DNA of 64,000 nt from Phaonia tiefii (lineage: Eukaryota; Arthropoda; Insecta; Diptera; Muscidae): contig OZ008370.1 in NCBI GenBank assembly GCA_963931995.1, forward strand, positions 9,733,396-9,797,395, given 5' to 3'. The position numbers and the translations under genes were made by a program. Below the pieces are notes generated by a model. It was given only the letters and a program-made list of their open reading frames with translations, did not search any database and was not told the origin of the DNA. This document shows, in pieces, positions 34,067-46,894 of the stretch (within the stretch, counting starts at the first letter, position 1; each line of letters opens with the position of its first letter).

Positions 34067-35479
34067 GTAATGGAAAAACTACATGTACTAGTATCGCCAG
34101 CATTAACATCAACATCAACATCATCATGACAATCATCGTCATGGTCATATCTTTAACACCTTTTGTGATACATATGAAATGGCCATCGGACCGGACTCCA
34201 CCACAAGCACCAATTCATACATATTTTAAGTGGTCAAGCATTCAGAGGCCATTCTGGACATTAATATGTTTGCAACATCGTTGTATTTCTAATAAAACAG
34301 ATACACAAATACAAATGTATGCACACACACATACACGGAGCTATAGAATATGGCACATTCATGTGTGCGTTAACATTAGGCTTGGTAATCCAATACAACA
34401 CAAAAGTCAACATTAAATGGGTCCCAATGGCATTTGACGGTTCTTCCTTTACTTCCACACACACGCTGATGATGGTCTGTTCTGGTCCGGTTCGGGCTGT
34501 CTATGGGCTGGTATACCGGTGCTTTAATGTGCATTATGGTGCTGAGTGTCATTTCAAATATGTATTGAACATAAATACCTATAAATACCAAATGATACGC
34601 AACAATATTGGATTTGAATATAAAAATAAGCGAAGAGGAAACAGATTATGAACAATAGGTCCCCATGGATATCATTCGCACTCGCTCACACTCCCTTATC
34701 TGGTAAATACCATAGCATCCTCTTACGAACAGGAAACGGATATAACTCTGAGCTTATTTGAAAACAGACGAAAAGAGAGAGAGAGGGGGGGGGGGAGAGG
34801 AAACAAGGATTTTCAGAGCATTGCATCTGAAAAGCCATAATGTTAACACCTAACTATCAAATGTCTATAAAATAAAATACAATGAGATATAGAATCAATT
34901 AGCTCGATTACAATTATCACAAATAAATTACTTGAGATACAATACTTGTACACGTACATTTCATATCATGTCCCAGCTTAACAGAACTCCCTTGGCAACA
35001 GTCAATTTTTCCCTTAGCAAAAAAGGTCAATTGACTTCACTTTTATCACCTCAAATCCATAAAATATTAAGTGATTAATTGACAACATTTTGGCACCACG
35101 GTGTGAAATGACTTTAAATTTAATCCCCAACCAGAAAAAATAATTTAAAACCAAAATATGTAAATGAAAACGATATCAATTTTCATTCAATCTCTTAAAG
35201 ACAGCAGATACCAAGAACGTATGCGCTTGAATCTAAATTTAAGAGAAAATGATTAAATGAAAAATATTGGATGTTTCATTCATTTACGAGCCTCTCAAGC
35301 TCTAAAGGAAGTATGTATTTACGAAAACTCATGCCAAAAACTTTCACAGTCTCCACCTTTCCCTGGACAATTCGTAGCAAATATAATTTCGCAGTCATCA
35401 GCTTTTCATGGGTATAAGTTCAACATCATGGGTATAAGTTCAACATTGTGTGCTTTTCCACAACTCTAACCAAAAAAAT
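34067..35479. other. Unique-looking DNA with simple repeats
   Basis: CACACA-rich and GA/G runs; 34430-34560 is more GC-rich than average. No exon could be defined. Confidence 0.3.
34774..34802. repeat. GA / poly-G simple repeat
   Basis: A run of GAGAGAGA followed by 11-12 G bases; unusual G-tract in AT-rich DNA. Confidence 0.8.
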
Positions 35480-37285
35480 TGTCGAAATGTCGACGAAATA
35501 TTCCAGCCAAGTTATTGGCATGAAATTTCATCAACATGTATCGAGCAACATTTTAATGTTTCTGACAAAACCTTAATGACCATTCAAATTGTAGGAACAA
35601 ATTATCAATGTTGTCCAACTCTCATTCAATGTCTCTATATAAAAACAAAGTCCCTATAAAAAAATGCCAGCGAAATGTCGACGACGTATTTCCACCAGTG
35701 TAGTACTAAGTTCATCGAGCGAAATTTCAGCAACATGTATCCAGAAACATTTGAATGTTTCCAAGCAAAAATTTAAAGACCAATAAAATTATAGGAAAAA
35801 ATTAGCAATGTTGTCAGCTCACATTCTATTTCTCTAAGAACAGATTTTTAGTATAAAAACAACTCAACCACGGAAAAAATATTTGTTGTCAACACTGACA
35901 TGTTTTCGGCAATTTTCATAGCGAAAGAAATTGATATAACGAAGTAAGTTTCAACCGAACGAAGTAAGTATCAGCCTTCAGAGGAAATTGAACCTTCAAA
36001 GAACATTTCGGGCAAAATTCCTTAAAACTTCCATTCCAACATGTATCCAGCAACATTTTATTTTTTCTAAGAAAAATGTATACAACAACGAAATTATAAC
36101 CAAAAATTTGCAATGCTGTCAACCCTCATTCAGATTATGAAAAAAGAGATTTTTGTGCAATGGGTAGTGTGCGCGCCTCTTGTACAGGAGATCCTGGGTT
36201 CGATCCCTGCTCCAACCACCTTAAAATTTCTTTCGACGACGGTCACCTCGCTTAGTGACGGCGACACTATCGAGTATATAGCCATGAAAAAGCTTCTCAA
36301 AATACCGTTCGGAATCGGTGTAAAACTGTAGGTCGCAATCAGAGAGTGAAAACTGGAAAGCGCACAGCTCCAGTGATTGTGAGAAGTTCTCCCCGGTCCC
36401 TTCATGGGATGTAATGGGAAACCATTTATTTTATTTTTTAGATTTTTGGGGGTAACAAAATTCATAAACAGAGAAAATTTTAATTGTACAACACTGATAT
36501 GTTGTTGACCAATTTTGCTGTGAAACAATTTGATGTAATGTTGATGTAAATGTTTTCGTGCGAATGAAGTCCAATATTTGGCGCACAATTTAACAAAACT
36601 GCATACAAAAAAATGCTGGTGAAAAAGTCAGCGAAGTATTTCCGTCAGTGTAGTACTAAGATCCTCGCGCGAAATTCCAACAACATGTATCCAGCAACAT
36701 TTGCATGTTCTAAGAAAAATGTATACAACAATCAAATTATGGACAAAAATTAGCAATGTTGTCAACCCTCATTCAGTTTATGAGAAAATAGATTTTTGGG
36801 TAACAAAATTCGTAAACAGAGAAAATTTTAATTGCACAACACTGATATGTTGTTTACCAATTTTGCTGCGAAACAAATTGATGTAACTCAATGTTTTCGG
36901 GCGAATGAAGTTGAATATTTAGCGCACAATTTAACAAAACTGCATACAAAAAAATTCTTGCGAAAAATCGGCGAAGTATTTTCGCCAGTGTAGTACTAAG
37001 TTCCTCGCTCGAAATTTCAGCAACATATATCCAGCAACATTTGTATGTTTCTAAGAAAAATGAATCGACCAAACTATGAAAAGAAATTAACAATGTTGTC
37101 AACTTTCATTCAAATTCTCAAAAAAAAATTATTTTTTTAATTATTTAAAAAAAATTAAGTTCAAAAAAATTAATTTTTTTTAAATTAAATTAATAAACTT
37201 AAAGAAAGAGAGAAATGTAGTCGTCGACACTGATATGTTAGTGGCCAATTACGCAGCGCAAGCAATTGATGTTGCTCAATTTATT
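35480..37285. repeat. ~340-bp tandem array split by a SINE
   Basis: CAGTGTAGTACTAAG recurs at about 35697, 36646 and 36987, and CAACATGTATCCAGCAACAT and relatives at 35535, 35735, 36040, 36682 and 37020. Subtracting the SINE, the period is ~330-341 bp, with about five units of varied completeness. Non-coding. Confidence 0.78.
36156..36439 (+). mobile_element. tRNA-derived SINE, 5'-shortened copy with target-site duplication
   Basis: This is the same family as 19715-20000. The head begins at GCAATGGGTAGTG, so ~12 bases of the tRNA-like 5' end are missing; the B box GGTTCGATCCC is at 36197-36207. The 9-bp duplication AGATTTTTG flanks it at 36147-36155 and 36440-36448. The tail is T/A-rich. It splits a unit of the ~340-bp tandem array; the uninterrupted site can be seen in the neighbouring unit near 36787. 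Confidence 0.88.
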
Positions 37286-37307
37286 TGGTGGGAACGAACT
37301 CAGTAAA

Positions 37308-37484
37308 CATTACATCCCATGAAAGGATTGAGGGGAGCTTCTCACAACCAATGAGCTAGACGCTTTCTAGTTTTATACTCTCTGATTGGGACCTACAGTT
37401 TTACACCGGCTCCAAATGGTATTTTTGAAAATCTGTTCATAGCTAAATACTCGAAAGCGTCGCCGTCACTAAGCGATGTGGTGT
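37308..37484 (-). mobile_element. SINE copy lacking its tRNA-like head
   Basis: Tail and body match the family up to CACTAAGCGATGTGGTG; the tRNA-like head is absent. It follows the end of the ~340-bp tandem array. Confidence 0.72.
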
Positions 37485-38313
37485 GGATCAAATATGATTT
37501 GAAGACAATAATATTATAATTGTAGTGAAAAATACTATGATTGTAAGGCTATTATTTTATGATTTCGCATGATCCATTATGTTAAAGGGAAGCAACAATA
37601 TTATGGCTGTGGCTGATGAAGCTGTGATTGGAAAATTATCATATAATAATCGCGGTTGATCATATTCAGCTTGGCACACAAATAGTTTTTCACTGAGGAA
37701 ATTTAGTTTACAAAAATCATTCTAAAAAGAGAAATGTTAAAAATAGATAGTAATACTATTAATTTTTCCCCTAATCACTCCCATCTGGCAATATTTTCTA
37801 GTGGCCCTCAAATTTTTTCGCTGTGTATAATTTTAAACTGGAAAGTACATTTAAGTTATCATTCCCACATCTATTAACAGTTTATTATTTGCTAATAACA
37901 ACATCATTCGTATACTATATGTGCATATTTATGGATATTTTTTGTTTGCTGTCACCCAGATCCACTGACATGTCATATAGAAGAAAATCAAGCACAAAAA
38001 CAAAAGTAAAAAAAGAGTGGCATCACAAAACTCAAACAATGAAATAAAGTGAAATGAAATGACGAAAATGCAATTGGGAATTGGTGGGATTGGGGAAACG
38101 AGTGAAAATTTGTTTTCTTATGTGTGACATTACGTTGACAATTGATGTGACAAATTTGGCACAAACATGCATTTTCGTAATATATGATGGTCATATAAAA
38201 CAGCGACATGGAATGGTTGAAAGTGGTAGAAAATAGGAGAAAGGACAAAAAGCTGAAAAAATGTGAGATGTGTTTGCAAGTGAAACGCGATTCTACCTAC
38301 AATTTCTATCTAC
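37485..38313. other. AT-rich DNA, nothing recognised
   Basis: No supported feature. Confidence 0.35.
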
Positions 38314-39025
38314 AATTACCCAGTAGCGAATATCATCAATTCTACGGATGCGGTTACGCACTGAGCGACGAGCTACTAAGCGTTTAGGCGGCGTGCTATA
38401 GAGCAACGAAAAAATTTAAAACATATGAAATTATGTTAACGTGGTCACGCAATTCCTGAGCCGCACCTGTATTTTTTGACCATCAGGCACCACGTCTCTT
38501 AATTTTGTTTTAATTTTGTGTTGACTTTCTAGAACATTGATGAGCATCGATCGGCGAAAATGGAGAAAATCAGACGTTTGTACCAGGGCAGCCACAAAGA
38601 ATATAAAAACCCTAAATCTTCGTTTGTTTCATACCCAAATATGTGAATAAATATGAACCCGACTTTCAAGCAAAATACTACAAAGGATCACACGTTACAG
38701 TTGCATTTTTACTACATGCTGAAAACCCCACCACCCCTGTAACGTTATGCAGGAACCATGTATATGTTTTGAACATTATTTTCGTGAATTGAAGATCTTC
38801 TGCTTTGTTATTTCTTTGTTGTCTGCTACGTTTTTGTTTTCTGCAGTTTTCAACAAACAAATCATATTTGGGTCAACAACATATATTTTCTAATATACTA
38901 ATCATTGTATCTTTAACATGTTTATTAAGTAGCAAACACAATGTGTTTGCACACAAGTACACTATATTTGTGACAAACTACAAACATGTTCGAGTAACCA
39001 TCGAGTAACCCGCTACTGGGTAATT
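38314..39025. mobile_element. Element with 15-bp perfect inverted ends
   Basis: AATTACCCAGTAGCG at 38314-38328 is the exact reverse complement of CGCTACTGGGTAATT at 39011-39025. If AATT is a palindromic target duplication, the true ends are the inner 11 bp. The interior has no transposase; much of the right half is a nested CACGCTGAAAA-family copy. Confidence 0.6.
38696..38998. mobile_element. CACGCTGAAAA-family copy nested in a TIR element
   Basis: Begins CATGCTGAAAACCCC, with TGCAGGAACCATGTATATGT and TAGCAAACACAATGTGTTTG inside. It lies within the inverted-end element 38314-39025. Confidence 0.68.
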
Positions 39026-39095
39026 TGGAAAGGCTATATAGAGATCAGAGTAGAAAATGATAACAGAAACAAAAAACAGACGAACTTTTCACAAT

Positions 39096-40045
39096 CGGAA
39101 TAAACCACTATAATCTCACAGAGAGGATCGTTGGCAAAGGGTGTATGACGCGACATGAATCATCAATCGACCAAGAGGCTGATCTCATTAATTTTAAACC
39201 TCATATATTTTTAGTAGACCCCAATATAACGACAGGTAATTCGACTATTTTAATAATGCGATTGCTTCCCTCTGCATTACTTTGAACCAATTGGTAATAT
39301 ATTATTTAATTTCACAGTCGGAATAAAGACCCGACATGGATCATTAATCGACCAAGAGGCTGATCTCATGAATTCTAAACCTCATATATTCTTAATAGAC
39401 CCCAATATAACGTTAGGTAATTCTACCTTTTTAATAATTCGATTGCTTCCCTCTGCATTACTTTGAACCAATTCGTAATATATTATTTAATTTCACAGCC
39501 GGAATAAACCACTACAATCTCACAGAGCAGATCGTTGGCTCAGGGTGTATGACCTGCCATGGATCATCAATCGACCAAGAGGCTGATCTCATTAATTATA
39601 AACCTCATATATTTTTAGTAGACCCCAATATAACGAGATGTAATTCCACAATTTTAATAATGTGATTACTTCCCTCTACATTACTTTGAACCAATTGGTA
39701 ATGTATTATTTAATTTCACACTCGGAATAAACCACTATAATCTCACAGAGAGGATCATTGGCACAGGGTGTATGACCCGACATGGGCCATCAAGAAGGCT
39801 GATGTCATTAATTCAAAACCTCATATATTCTTAGTAGACCCCAATATAACCCTCTCCATTACTTTACTATCTACATTACTTTGAACCAATTGGTAAGGTA
39901 TTATTTAATTTCACACTCGGAATAAACCACTATAATCTCACACAAAGGATCGTTGGCTCAGGGTGTATGACCCGACATCATTAATTCTAAACCTCATATA
40001 TTTTTAGTAGACCCCAATATAAAGTCAGGTATTTCCAATATTTTA
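39096..40045. repeat. Satellite-like array, 223-bp unit, five copies
   Basis: Units starting CGGAATAAACC begin at 39096, 39319, 39500, 39723 and 39918. Two full units are 223 bp; the others carry deletions (181 and 195 bp), and the last is truncated. Shared text includes CGACCAAGAGGCTGATCTCA and TAGTAGACCCCAATATAAC. Non-coding. Confidence 0.85.
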
Positions 40046-40060
40046 TAAATTTGTGTACAC

Positions 40061-40378
40061 GCTCAAAAAAAACAGCCACTGTAATATTTTGCAGGAACCA
40101 TGTATATGTTTGGAACACTGTTATCATTAATTTAAGATCAGCTGCTTTTTTGTTCCTTTGATGTTAGTAAAATTTCTGTTTTCAGCAGGTTCCAATAAAC
40201 ATAACCATATTTGGGTTACACAAATATATTTAAAAACCTATTAATCATTGTGTCTCCAACATGTAATATTCAATAACAAACACAATGTGTTTGGACACAA
40301 GTATACTATATTTGCGACAAGCTACAAACACTTTATATTTGTAGCCAGAAGAGAAAAAAATACCGACTTTTCAACGTG
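40061..40378. mobile_element. CACGCTGAAAA-family copy
   Basis: Ends CACGCTCAAAAAAAAC and GACTTTTCAACGTG; the interior matches the 46.2-kb and 38.7-kb copies (TTTTGCAGGAACCATGTATA, TCATTGTGTCTCCAACATG). It directly follows the 223-bp satellite. Confidence 0.72.
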
Positions 40379-42188
40379 TATATGTTGTGGACATTTATTC
40401 ACACATTTTGTATATTTTTGTACGCTTTTTGAAGGTTGTGTACACTATTTCACTTTCGTACATTTTTGTATACTTTTTGTACTTTTGTGCACCCTTATGT
40501 AACAGGACGAGTTGTGCCCACTTTATTTCCATCACAGAAAAGGTTTCTGATTAAACGGTTCATTTCAAAAATACAAAAACTTTATTACCGCATAACCGGT
40601 TAATTTATTATTTGGAGTTCCCGGTTTTAGTAACCAAATACACAAATAGGAAAGTACTAATACTTCGACACCTCTTCCTCTTCCTCACCTAACGTAATCT
40701 TGTAACGATATTTAATATTTTATAGAAAACAGGTTTTAAGGAAACTCTTCTAGAATCAGTTCTAGAAGCACTTCAGTTAGTGCTTCTGTTTAATTTTTAT
40801 ATTTCTTTATAAGATCTCTTCTAAATTCTCTGAAAATTTTCTCGAAGAAAACCATTACTAAAAATTCCTTAAAAAGTTTGTAGATTATTCTAAGTTCTAC
40901 AGGAGATTCTTTGTACTCAATTGCCCATATCCTCTGGATAACTATTACTTACTTGTTGTTACAAGGAAGAAAAAATCACTATCCACTATGTCCATGATAT
41001 TCGGGATGTTTCCCTTTCATTTTCTTCATGATTGAATTCTTAAAAAGAAACTGATTTATACGAGTCCTGTTTATTTTCTTTGTATGCCAGGATACTGTCA
41101 AGACATGTAGTAATCAAATATACGAGAGATGACTTGGCAACATCATTATACTTATGCAAGTATCCTCGTTCAATGCTTTGTGACACCCAATATGATAAAT
41201 GTCACATCAATTTTTTAACAATCCTCATTTTACATTCACAGTCAAATCCAATACTCCGATCATGATACCCCTGTCCTTTTTGGTTCCCTGTAATATTTTT
41301 GTTGAAATATTCGACAGGGTTTGAAGGGTTTCATGATGGCTTTTGGGGGAGGTGATATGTTACAGGATTTTTTTTTTGTGTTGTTTATTTTTGCCAGCAA
41401 ATGAATATTTATGGTCAGTTTTATTTTACGATCTGGGCGGAGATTTCTATGGAATTGAAATGTGTATTTTCAAATTGCTGAGGATTTGTGAAGTTTCACA
41501 CAGAGCGGGAGAAAGTGATGGATAATCTAAGATTAATCCCATTTGATTTGGGGGGATATTTGGTAAAAAGTTATCTTTAGCTGTCGGGATATTATACGAT
41601 GTATTGTAGTCAATTTGCTGAATTTAAAGAGATTTGAATGGATACACCAAAGTTGTAAGCAAGAAGGAAAGTAGTCATATGAGACTAGATATAGTCCTTA
41701 ACAAAATATAATAGTTTAGCAAGCCAGACATTTTTGATTCATTTCAAATATCTGTATTTTAAAACCTTCAACTTTGTCAATACCATTAAATCCTATACCA
41801 ACTATTCGTCCTTTCAATCCTATTGTGAAATTTCCAACTGCATTACAAATGCATTTGTTGTTCATGTCCTTTTTTCGTAACAAGAAAAAAATATTTATTT
41901 TTCATCATCAATGAAGAGTAAGACAGAAGAATAAACTCAATGATAAAAGGATAATGATAAGGATAACAAAGGCTCAATCGAACTGTTATTGACAGTTCAC
42001 ATAAAAAAGAGAATAAAATGAATGGACACTGGAGACTGTAAGTTTTAAGTAACTGCAAGTAAAACAGAGAATATTTTTTGGAACTTTGGAAAAAGGAAGA
42101 TGAAAAATCCCTTTTTGATTTAACAAAAACTTGCCAAAGTGAAATGACAGTAAATGATTGAGTTTTGCATGGAACATAAGATCACAAA
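40379..42188. other. AT-rich DNA, nothing recognised
   Basis: A T-rich GTACTTTTTGTA-like stretch at 40400-40500 and short AT-driven frames; no gene or repeat family. Confidence 0.35.
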
Positions 42189-42925
42189 ATGTCAGCAGCA
42201 ATTGGAGCTTAAGGCATAATGGAAGGAATGCAATATAATGCACTCAATATGAAAACAATCTAGAGCCAACCCCTTTTTAAATAGTTAAAAATGAAGTATT
42301 AAACAATTTCACAGTCATCAGCTTTTGTATTGGCAATAGTTTTGTAGAAAAGGAGAAATATTCAAAATTGTTGACAGCTTAGACTTTCAAAGTACTATAA
42401 TTGAAAGTGCTAACATAAAAAATTTAAATTACAAAATAATTTCAGAGCTTCCAGCTTTTCATTATTATCGTAGATAGTTAGAATTTCGTTTAAAATCGCA
42501 TTAATGAAAACAGTTTTCACAACAATATAACATACACATAGCTAACTAAATGGGATATCATTGAGTTTCGAATTCACTATTAAATAAAATAATTTCATAG
42601 ACCTCACCTATTGTTTATGATGTTTTTTATAAAAAAATGTCAGCAGTAGTTGCAGCTTAAAGCATAATGGAAGGGATGCAATATAATGCACTCAATACGA
42701 AAAGAATCTAGAGCCAACCCCTTTTTAAATAGTAAAAAATTCATTTTAAAGTATTAAATAATTTCACAGTCATCAGCTTTTGTATAGTAATACATAAGTA
42801 GAAATAATCAGCATTTTGTTCAGCTTAGACTTGCAAATGTAATACACTTTGAAATGCTAACATAAATAGTTGATTTTACGAAATAATTTCATAGCGTCCA
42901 GCTTTTCATTATTTATCTATAAAAG
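42189..42925. repeat. 450-bp tandem duplication
   Basis: GTCAGCAG at 42189 and 42639 begins two copies sharing GCATAATGGAAGG, TGCAATATAATGCACTCAAT, CTAGAGCCAACCCCTTTTTA and TTTCACAGTCATCAGCTTTT. The second copy is shorter. Confidence 0.75.
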
Positions 42926-43860
42926 TAGATTTTTTTTGCCCTATGAACTTCTACAGATACTCGTAAATACTAACGTTTGACGAACTACTGTCCTTATACG
43001 AACAACAATCAACACTAGCAGTGTTGCATTTGGATAAAGCACACCTGTTCATAATAATGTTAGCAGTTTGGAAACTGTTATGAATCAATACTTGATTAAC
43101 GAGTGTCTAAGCCTAAAAACATCCATAGGGTTACTAGGATATTCCCTGATCACCAGACGAAGAACCAGATTGATCACCTGGTTTTTGATGGAAGGTAATA
43201 TACTGTGTAATGGACGTACCTGTGATTCGAGGAGCTAATATCGATTCGGATCACTACCTAGTTGCAGAAAACGTTCGCACAAGGAAACCCAGACGTATAC
43301 AAAGCTAGATATCAATCAGAAAGCTGCAATTACCCGAGCTAGCCACAGCCTCTACAGAGAAGCTCACTCAGATACTGGCGTAGAACGCACACCCGCCGTG
43401 GAAGTACATTTGCCACTCTATGAAAACTGCTCCGGAGACTGCACTTGGTTATGAAACCCCGCTAAAAGACAAATCATTGTATGTTGAAGAGTTCCGCAAG
43501 TGGAATGTGATGAAACAAACGGTGCACGTATGGCAGTGCTTTAGTCACTTGCAACGCGAACCATGATGGAGCTGTATAAAGAGAAGAAGAGAGGCCAACC
43601 CGTCTGTTTAAAAAAAACGGTTGTGGAGAAAGCGCGAGTGTGAGAACATTGAATCCTACAGAAGGAATAATGAGACCCGTAAATTCTACCGAAAAGTACA
43701 AAGCCAAACCCACGGCAGTGGTTCAGGGCCCTCCTTTTGTGTAGATAAGGGCGCAAACCCTTTGCTGATGTACAGAGAATGTTGGGAATATGGAGAGATT
43801 ACTTCTTTACTTTACTTGCCCCAGGAGACTTCAATATAGATGAGAGTGTTAAGCACATAT

Positions 43861-44135
43861 GGCCGTCGATGGTAGTGTATGCGGCTCTTGTATATGAGTA
43901 GGTGGGTTCGATCCCTGCTCAAACAACCTAACATATCTTTTGACGGCGGTCACCTCGCTAAGTGACGGCGACACTATTGAGTATTTAGCCATGAAAAAGC
44001 TTCTCAAAAATACCGCTCGGAACCGGTGTAAAACTGTAGGTTGCAATCAGTGAGTTTAAAACTAGAGTGCGCATAGCTCACTGGTTGTGAGAAGCTCTCT
44101 CCAATCCCTTCGTGGGATAAAATGGGAAACCATAT
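43861..44135 (+). mobile_element. SINE copy inside the RTE LINE
   Basis: Same SINE family. The A-box region is partly deleted, but the B box GGTTCGATCCC, the body (GGTCACCTCGCTAAGTGACG) and the GGGAAACCAT tail are present. It interrupts the RTE reverse-transcriptase reading frame, which resumes near 44150, so it inserted after the LINE. Confidence 0.82.
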
Positions 44136-44678
44136 TTTTGATTTGTTGTATGTCGTCATTCGACGATGTCGTCAACTGCCACCTGCTGGCAAAAACGAAA
44201 TTAAAACTGTAATTTTCCGGCTTAAGAACAACGCAGCCACTGGTGCTGATGGACTACCGGCTGAGCTGTTGAGGCTGGCGACTATGAGTTGGAAAGGTGC
44301 ATGCATCAGCTCATATGCAAAAACTGGCTAGACGAAAGCATGGCCGATGATCGTATGTCTTAGCATACTGTGTTCAGTTCTAACTATAATGGAATAGGAC
44401 GTTTATCCATAACATACTACCCCACTCGAGGGTAGTGCGCGAAAGACTAAAGCCATTTGTTTCAGACCAGATCTAACCTTCTCAGTGTGGCTTTAGGCAT
44501 GGAAAGTCAACTATCGACCAAGATATTCACACAACGACAAGTCCTGAAGAACACCCACGAAAAGAAAATCGACACCTACCACCTCATTGTAGATTATAAG
44601 GCTGCCTCGATAGCATAATACGGGGACAACCGCATCAAGCTATGTATTTCGGAGCTTGGTATTCCTGCTACGCTCACT

Positions 44679-45103
44679 CACAGAAAAATTCGGTTGAGAC
44701 AGCCTAATTAGCCGTAACCAAATTTAGAGGTTGACACAACCTCATTAGAGGTTGACACAACTTCATTCGAGGTTGGCACAACCTCATTTGAGGTTGACAC
44801 AACCTCATTAGAGGTCGTTGCAACCGACTTAAGCGTTAATTCGATAATTGCGACCGAATTGATACCAAACTCGGTAGTTGTATCCGAATTATTTCCAAAT
44901 TCGGTTGTTACAAACGAAATTTTGGGAAATTTGGTTGAAAGAACGAATACAATTCGAGATTCACTTGTCACAACCGAATCAATTGTAAATCGAGGTTGCT
45001 TCAACCGAATTTCAGTTGTAAGGATAAAATTCGGACGTGACAACCTCAATAACAGCCGAATTAACAGTTGCTACAACCTCTTTTCAACCAGTTAGTTCTC
45101 TGG
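44679..45103. mobile_element. AACCTC-palindrome element inserted in the RTE LINE
   Basis: Starts TCACAGAAAAATTCGGTTG and ends near ACCAGTTAGTTCTCTGG. The interior has many GAGGTTGACACAACCTC units. The RTE frame reads LGIPATLT before it and TPLCRMTLSNTK after it. The partial repeat of CGCTCAC/TGCTGAC at the junctions is a candidate 7-8-bp target duplication. Confidence 0.68.
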
Positions 45104-46231
45104 ATGCTGACACCCCTTTGTAGAATGACACTATCCAACACGAAATTCTCAGTAAATATTGGTACAGATCTCACAGAACCATGTAGTATGAGGCGAGTCC
45201 TCACGCTCTGCCTGAGGCGCGCGATCTCTTCAACATTTTAATGAGATCATCGTGAGAAAATCTGCAGTCAACACGAATAAAATTATCAGCAGCAAACGTC
45301 ACATGCTGCTCGCGTATGCTAATTGATGATTTAGACATTACTGGACGTAATCTGCGAGACGTGGGAAGGATTTAGTAAAAGCGGGTGTGGCAGTAAACGA
45401 GGGGAGACAAACTTAATGGTTGCGACAAGCAGAACATCCAACCGATTGGATGAATGGGTGAATGTTGTTAAACGTTATAATTTCGAGATAGTGGACGCAT
45501 TTATTTACCTCAGATGTATCGTCAACAGAAGCAATAACGTCAGCCTAGAAATGAAACGGAGAATTGTGCTTGCAAACAGGTAGTATATCGGGCTAAGGAA
45601 GCTCTTTAGAGCTAAGACCCTCTATCGATAAACGAAGATCCAACTATATCAGACTCTCATACAACCTGTTTTGCTTTATGTCGCAGAATCCTGCGCCATA
45701 ATGCATGCTGATGAAACATCACTGGGAGTCTTCCATAGAAAAATGCTCCGAAAAATATATTTTGTCCTATAATAGGAAACGGTGAGTATCGTCGACGGAT
45801 GAACCACGAGCTGTATAATCTGTATTCCGAGTATCCCGAGATCGACGTAGTTATGCGTATCAAAATATCGCGATTGCGCTGGCTAGGTCATGTCAGCAGA
45901 ATGGATCAGAATGAACCCGTGCGAAAGGTATTCGAAGACGTACTCGAAGGACATCGAAAAATATGACGACCAAGACTTCGCTGAAAATGACCAGGTGGAG
46001 GAGTGCCTGCCTGCGAAAGTTAACAACTGGAGGAGAAAATCTGAAGATCGAGCCGGTTGGGGAAATATGCTATTTTCATTTTGTAAGACTCTTGATCGCT
46101 CTGAGTTACTTGAGGCCGCAAAAGTAAGAAAGTAAGTTTAATACTCGTATCCCTTTCCAGCATTCTTTTGTTCTACTATTGCTAAAGTTGTTGTTTTGTT
46201 TTGAGTATAATGAAAGTAAAGAGTCTTATAC

Positions 46232-46500
46232 ACGCTGAGAAATATCGGCCCCAGTAACATATAGCAGGAAACATGTACATGTTTACAATAATGGTTTTCA
46301 AGAATTGAAGATCTGCTGCTCTTTTGTTTCTCTGATGTCGGTCTTGTTTTTGCTTTTAGCAGTTTTAAACAAACAAATCCACATTTGGGTCTCAAAAACA
46401 TACATTATAACCTATTAATCATTGTGTCTCAAACATGTTATATTGAATAGCAAACACAATGTGTTCGTGCACAAGTATATTTTATTTGTTTGCAAAATAA
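46232..46500. mobile_element. CACGCTGAAAA-family copy, one end missing
   Basis: Begins CACGCTGAGAAATATCGG; the interior includes TGATGTCGGTCTTGTTTTTG and TAGCAAACACAATGTGTTCG. The second terminus is not found. Confidence 0.68.
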
Positions 46501-46894
46501 TACAGTTTTCAGTTCGGTTCAGGTCTTACAATGGAATTTATTGTTACAAAGTGTAGGGTATCAATCATTTTAGCTTACATGTATGGGGGTCTCCATTGCT
46601 GGGTGCGATTTTTTAAAGAGGAGTCGCCGAACATTTTCCGCTAACAGTCCCTACCCAAAAATTGTGCCTTGTTTGCCATTGTGATTGTTATGCAAATGAC
46701 TTTATTTGTAGCGCTTGTGTTGAGGCGTAAATTGCAAAGGATAAAGGATAAAAAGCAACATAAAACACACTGTACAATAAAACAAAAGCTTTCACTTTAA
46801 GCTTGAAATTCTTCACTTTTGTTAATTTTATCGTTGCCTTTATATTTGGTTGATCCACATTTTATATCCTTTTATGTGAGACAGTATGAGTGGG

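Larger units (their letters stand above)
43080..46138 (+). mobile_element. RTE LINE, longest copy, with two later insertions
   Basis: In order: endonuclease end (KNQIDHLVFDGR, 43155-43260), linker, RT start (KNNAATGADGLPAELLRLAT, ~44225), palm region (FRHGKST-like, 44480-44670), C-terminal part (EMKRRIVLANR, ~45550; LIQPVLLYVAESCAIMHADE, ~45655) and the 3' end ending LLEAAKVRK at ~46134. A SINE (43861-44135) and an AACCTC-palindrome element (~44679-45103) interrupt it. Stops and frameshifts make it dead. Confidence 0.85.

Noticed and set aside
36130..36588. 152-codon minus-strand frame
   Set aside because: It is antisense reading through the SINE (GAGIEPRISCTRGAH comes from the B-box region).
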